64,000 nt of DNA, from contig NC_054082.1 of the NCBI RefSeq assembly GCF_017562075.2, positions 36,635,442 through 36,699,441 of the forward strand, given 5' to 3'. How positions within the stretch are numbered: the first letter of the stretch is position 1; the number at the start of each line of letters is the position of its first letter. This DNA is from Anopheles merus. Lineage: Eukaryota > Arthropoda > Insecta > Diptera > Culicidae. Under the pieces are notes generated by a model, which searched no databases, was not told the DNA's origin, and was given only the letters and a program-made list of their open reading frames with translations. The position numbers were made by a program, and so were the translations under genes. Positions 60,264 to 64,000 of the stretch are shown piece by piece.

Positions 60264-61805
60264 TTTCGACTCATTACGCGAATTATCCATCGCGCACGCA
60301 ACGGCAGTCCGCGCGGTCTGGGAAGGTTGGGCGCGCAGCACAGCTACGTCTAGTAGTACCTGCAGTGTACTCGTGTACGACCACTTGCCTAGCCACCGAT
60401 AGTGGTACACCGTCGTCGTAAGGCGGGCAGATGCATTGAGCAGACCGGGCAGCCGCAACCGGGGCGGAAACTACGGGCAGGGTACAGATGTTGCGCGGCA
60501 GCGCAAGAAGTATGACGAATCTACTAACGATGATGATGATGATTTGATTCTTCTCTACCCTAGCTCAAAGGCCACGCCGAGTGGAGCGATTGTGTGCACG
60601 ACCGTCGCCGTCGTCGTCGTCTTGCTTGGAGTGACTTCGTTCCTTCCCAGTTGTTGCCGTACGATTTGCTGTTCGGCAGTGGGTACGTGGATGGTCCTCG
60701 CCGCCCGGTTTAGTAATTAATGCAGACGCGCGCGCGTTCGCTGCTTCTGTATTCTGCTTTATCGTTTCCCTCTTGTCCCGGCCGGCTGCCAGCCCTTTTC
60801 CGTTGCTATGACACACCACGATCTGCCTAGCTTGACAACGCTGCAAACACACAGACACACACACAAATGCACACTGTACGCACTTCTAAAACAAACAGTT
60901 TACGAGTGACGACGTTCGTGGTTTCAACTGCTGCTAGAAATTCGACCCGTTCTTCACACCCTATGAATATGAAAAAAAATGTATAACAAAGCATTAGAAC
61001 CAACGTTACATTAATCACGGATTTCGGCACCAGAAAACTCTCTACCATCACAACCATACACACACACACACATACACATGGAGGTCTGCACTTGTGCAGT
61101 GAGAGAGACGTCGTTCCCGGGTCTGCACTTGCACTGCGAGAATAAGGGAAAAAAAGCTGCACGGCAACAAAGAACCTGTGTGATTCTACGGAATGACACC
61201 ATCCAAACGATCTCTTTCTGCGGCACTCTTTTCCCTTCGCTCACATAGTAACACACACGCACGCACGCACACACACACTATCTGGGATGGCCCGCTACTA
61301 ACTCAGTGTCGCTGGCTTATTAGAACCGAAATATGCTAAAACACCCTACCGGGCCACTGCCCTCTTTTCGCGGGGAAGCAATTATTGGATGCTGCCACCA
61401 CACACTCCCTCTCTCCTATCCGCAACCCCACCCCGTCGCGGTTGACAAACACTAGAAATACTGGCACGAAATGAGATCACGACGTCGTAGCTGGAGAATG
61501 TTGTTGTTCTTTTTTCGCTCCGAATCTCCAAAAAAAACGGAAATACAGACAGCAGCGGTTTCGTCTGCTTCTTCCCGTTTGCCCGTTGGTAACATGAACT
61601 ACTTGCTAGCAACCCCGCCTTTACACAGCAGTTGTTGTGATGCGCTGATTGTTCAATAAAATGTGCCGCCACCGCAGCCGCCACCACCGCCCGCCGTTGC
61701 CACTCTACTGACCGGCCCACGGGAGGGCTTCCGGTTACAGCCCTCTATCGATCATTGATTAGTTGTTGCTTTCCTTAAATTCCTTGACACGCATGCACGA
61801 ACGTG

Positions 61806-61864
61806 CACAGAAACACACACACACTCACACACACTCACACACACTCACACACAATCACACACGC
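61806..61864. repeat. Tandem decamer ACTCACACAC
   Basis: About five imperfect CACACACACT units within a CA-rich tract. Confidence 0.85.
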
Positions 61865-63317
61865 ACAGCGGGGATTCGACGATTCTTTTTGACTGCACAC
61901 ACGTACGGCCGACCGACACTGTGCGATAAGCAAGAATAATCGAGCTTGGCTCAGCAAAAACTGCACCCGCTGGCTGGTAATGCGAGGGAGCCTGTTCTTG
62001 CCGTTTCGGTGTGCTTCCGTCACTGCTCTGGCCCCGTATAGTTTTCACTGTGTTGTACAGATGCCCCTGTATAGTTTACGCGTCCCGACCGCACCCAGAC
62101 ATATTTTCTTTCTGTATTTCTGTGCCAGTACGCCCCGAGCGGTCTGCTTGATGATTCAGCACCCGGGAGTGCTGTCGCGAGACGTATCGTCCTGCAGCGA
62201 ATGCGATGGAAGAGTTACGATTTGTCTAATTAAACAGATTTAACTGCACGCGTAGAATTTGCCCCCGTTTTGTTAGCAGCAGCGGGTTTGCACTGTTTTG
62301 ACAGTTCTCCAGCTATCCATGATTCGCTTGGGGCTGCTGCTACTGTGATGATGCTGCTGCTGCTGAGCAAAGTGGAGCACCGAGCAACGGAATGGAAATC
62401 TGCCCTTCTTCGATGGGTGATGGGGCAAAGGGGTTTCGTTTTAAAACCACTTTCCACTGCAAACCATTCCTCGCCTTCCACCACCGCGCTAACAACAGCA
62501 CTGCCCCGGAGGAGCAACTGTAGGCTTGGTGACAACAGGGCAAAACAACTTTTCCATCACGGTGCACCACACAGTCAGGTGTCCCTTTGTGTTGCCTTGC
62601 CCGAACTGCATTACCCGCTTCCCCCGGGACCACTTCCTAAACAATCCAGCACACACGCACACATAAACACATACACTGGTGCAAGAAACTTACAAACACT
62701 TTTTCCGTTCGGTGTCGCGCGTGTCTATTGTTTCATTTCCAATTTGCACAACACTGGTCAGTTGGTCGGACGACTGAATCGCGTCGATCTAAAATCGCCC
62801 AACACTCCTGGCGCTCTGCACACGCACACACCACGCACGATCGAGCCAGTTTATCGGAATGGCACGCGTCAAATCTGCCCCTCGGACGCGCTTTTCGTGG
62901 AGTGTAGATGAAAGGAAATTGAGGCGAGGTGAAAGGATTTGTTTTCTAGCCAATGGTCGCATTTGGACATCCCCGTTGACTGTGAAGTTGTAGAAAATTA
63001 CTCAAATTTAGCATGAACAATACAAAAATGGAGCTAAAAATGGAAACATAAATTTACGGTTTAATTATCAAAAATGTTATTACAAAAAATATATTTTCCT
63101 GTTTGTCGGATGTTTGTTGTTAGACAGTTCGACAATCACGTTTATTCAGATAAATTTTTCTTTTGCGCAAACAGAAGGGCAATACCAATTATTATCTGAA
63201 TTGAACAATTTGTATATAAAAAATAATAATTGACTACCATTAATTGTGCAAAATCGTTGAAATCAACATTTTCTACATCCTTTGCAAACCAAATCATCCA
63301 CACCGTTGTGTTTCGAA

Positions 63318-63325
63318 CTGTCAAA
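63318..63325 (+). promoter_or_regulatory. CTGTCAAA motif upstream of NDUFA2
   Basis: CTGTCAAA lies 132 bp before the NDUFA2 start codon and is followed at 63350-63356 by a related CTGTCAG. The same word occurs upstream of TMTC4 and Mkk4. Its role is inferred only from recurrence. Confidence 0.3.
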
Positions 63326-63456
63326 TGTGTCGGACCGTTCAAATCAGCTGTCAGAAAAAAGATCCCCCGTCGCAAGGTTTGTTTTTCTTCGGTGCGTGAT
63401 TCCACTCGGTCGTCGGAGATAACTTATTCGGCAGAACTCTCGCAAATAAAACCAAG

Positions 63457-63960
63457 ATGAGGCTGTCCGTGCTGCGCTTTGCGCGACTAAACCCCTCCAT
63501 CAAGGAGCTGCGGCTGCACCTCTGCCAAACTGGCGAAGAATCCAAGGGTGTACGGTAAGTAAACATGGCCACGGAACCCGCTCCTGCCAGTGAAGGAAGA
63601 TCTATATTGTTACACAATCGTTCACCGGCGCTGGCATCCTATTTGTGTTTCGTTCTCTTTCCACGGTCCGCGCTCGGCAGTGATTTCGTCAACACACGCT
63701 ACGTTCAGCTGAAGCGGGACAATCCGTCCCTACCGATACTGGTGCGCGAGTGCAGCGGCGTGCAGCCGAGGCTCTGGGCACGTTACGGTACGCTATTCGC
63801 AACGATGCTGCTGATAGCAGTGCTTTATGTGTGCGTGGTGAACTTCATGCAGTATCTTTACTTCTTTGCAGAACTCGGAAAAGAGAAATCTGTCACGCTA
63901 ACAAACGCCACCGCCGAGGACATTTCGAAGCACATTGAAGCACTGGGCAAGGCGCAATGA
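63457..63960 (+). CDS. ND-B8: NDUFA2, NADH:ubiquinone oxidoreductase B8 subunit
   Basis: An accessory subunit of mitochondrial complex I with a thioredoxin-like fold, in the matrix arm. Exons: 63457-63554, 63681-63787, 63872-63960; introns of 126 and 84 bp are GT-AG, phases 2 and 1; product 97 residues (human 99). Hallmarks in order: IKELRLHLCQ, GVRDFVNTRYVQLKRDNP, LPILVRECSGVQPRLWARY, GKEKSV, ending in a helical tail (EDISKHIEALGKA). The two conserved cysteines (HLCQ, RECS) are present. The last intron is required to restore the family spacing between WARY and GKE. It is stop-free and a multiple of three, so unspliced RNA would encode a 28-residue hydrophobic insertion. The gene is complete; its 3' end lies beyond the window. 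Confidence 0.95.
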
Positions 63961-64000
63961 GAGTGAAGCGCGTCACAGCAGGTAGACCCCGTACCAGCGT

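Larger units (their letters stand above)
60264..63456. other. Divergent region between Sbf and NDUFA2
   Basis: A head-to-head region containing the promoters of both genes. TTTGACAG at 62297-62304 (CTGTCAAA on the minus strand, facing Sbf) and CTGTCAAA at 63318-63325 (facing NDUFA2) are promoter candidates. Between them lie CA-rich tracts (60842-60870, 61050-61078, 61255-61280, 61806-61864). Sbf may have an untranslated first exon around 62.2 kb. A 642-bp plus-strand frame at 62270-62911 is discussed in the findings. Confidence 0.5.

Overview
The window is animal genomic DNA from a dipteran, very probably an Anopheles mosquito of the gambiae type. I infer this from spliced genes with short GT-AG introns (60-140 bp), GC-rich third codon positions, insect-type proteins (ZAD zinc finger, Mkk4, stargazin-like Stg1, Sbf), many CA/GT microsatellites, and tRNA-derived SINEs resembling SINE200. 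I had no database; identities rest on recognising family motifs and on exons joining in phase.

Layout. (1) 1 to about 24.1 kb: a gene-poor stretch with no convincing protein-coding exon. It holds microsatellites, a MITE with TA target duplication (10970-11317), a diverged SINE (15323-15519), two further inverted-repeat elements, hairpins, and GC-rich islands that look like promoters or untranslated exons. (2) 24.7-27.0 kb (+): a TMTC4-type O-mannosyltransferase with TPR repeats. (3) 28.1-30.2 kb (-): a ZAD-C2H2 zinc-finger protein, tail to tail with TMTC4. (4) 31.9-33.5 kb (+): MAP kinase kinase 4, head to head with the zinc-finger gene. (5) 37.1-44.6 kb (+): a stargazin/TARP-like calcium-channel gamma-family protein with a long cytoplasmic tail and a class I PDZ ligand. 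(6) 60.3-48.1 kb (-): Sbf (MTMR5/13), a DENN-GRAM-pseudophosphatase-C1-PH protein with one 5.8-kb exon and a 5.1-kb first intron that contains a hAT-like element with a decamer array and a SINE. (7) 63.5-64.0 kb (+): NDUFA2 (complex I B8 subunit), divergent from Sbf.

The genes do not form one pathway. They are ordinary single-copy neighbours: ER glycosylation (TMTC4), transcription (ZAD-ZNF), JNK/p38 stress signalling (Mkk4), glutamate-receptor or channel trafficking (Stg1), Rab/phosphoinositide trafficking (Sbf) and respiration (NDUFA2). I found no CRISPR, tRNA, rRNA or clear new multi-gene system. The most noteworthy items are the decamer-carrying hAT-like element in Sbf intron 1, two stop-free multiple-of-three introns whose retention would alter TMTC4 and NDUFA2, the inverted-repeat elements of the left arm, and a recurring CTGTCAAA promoter-type motif.
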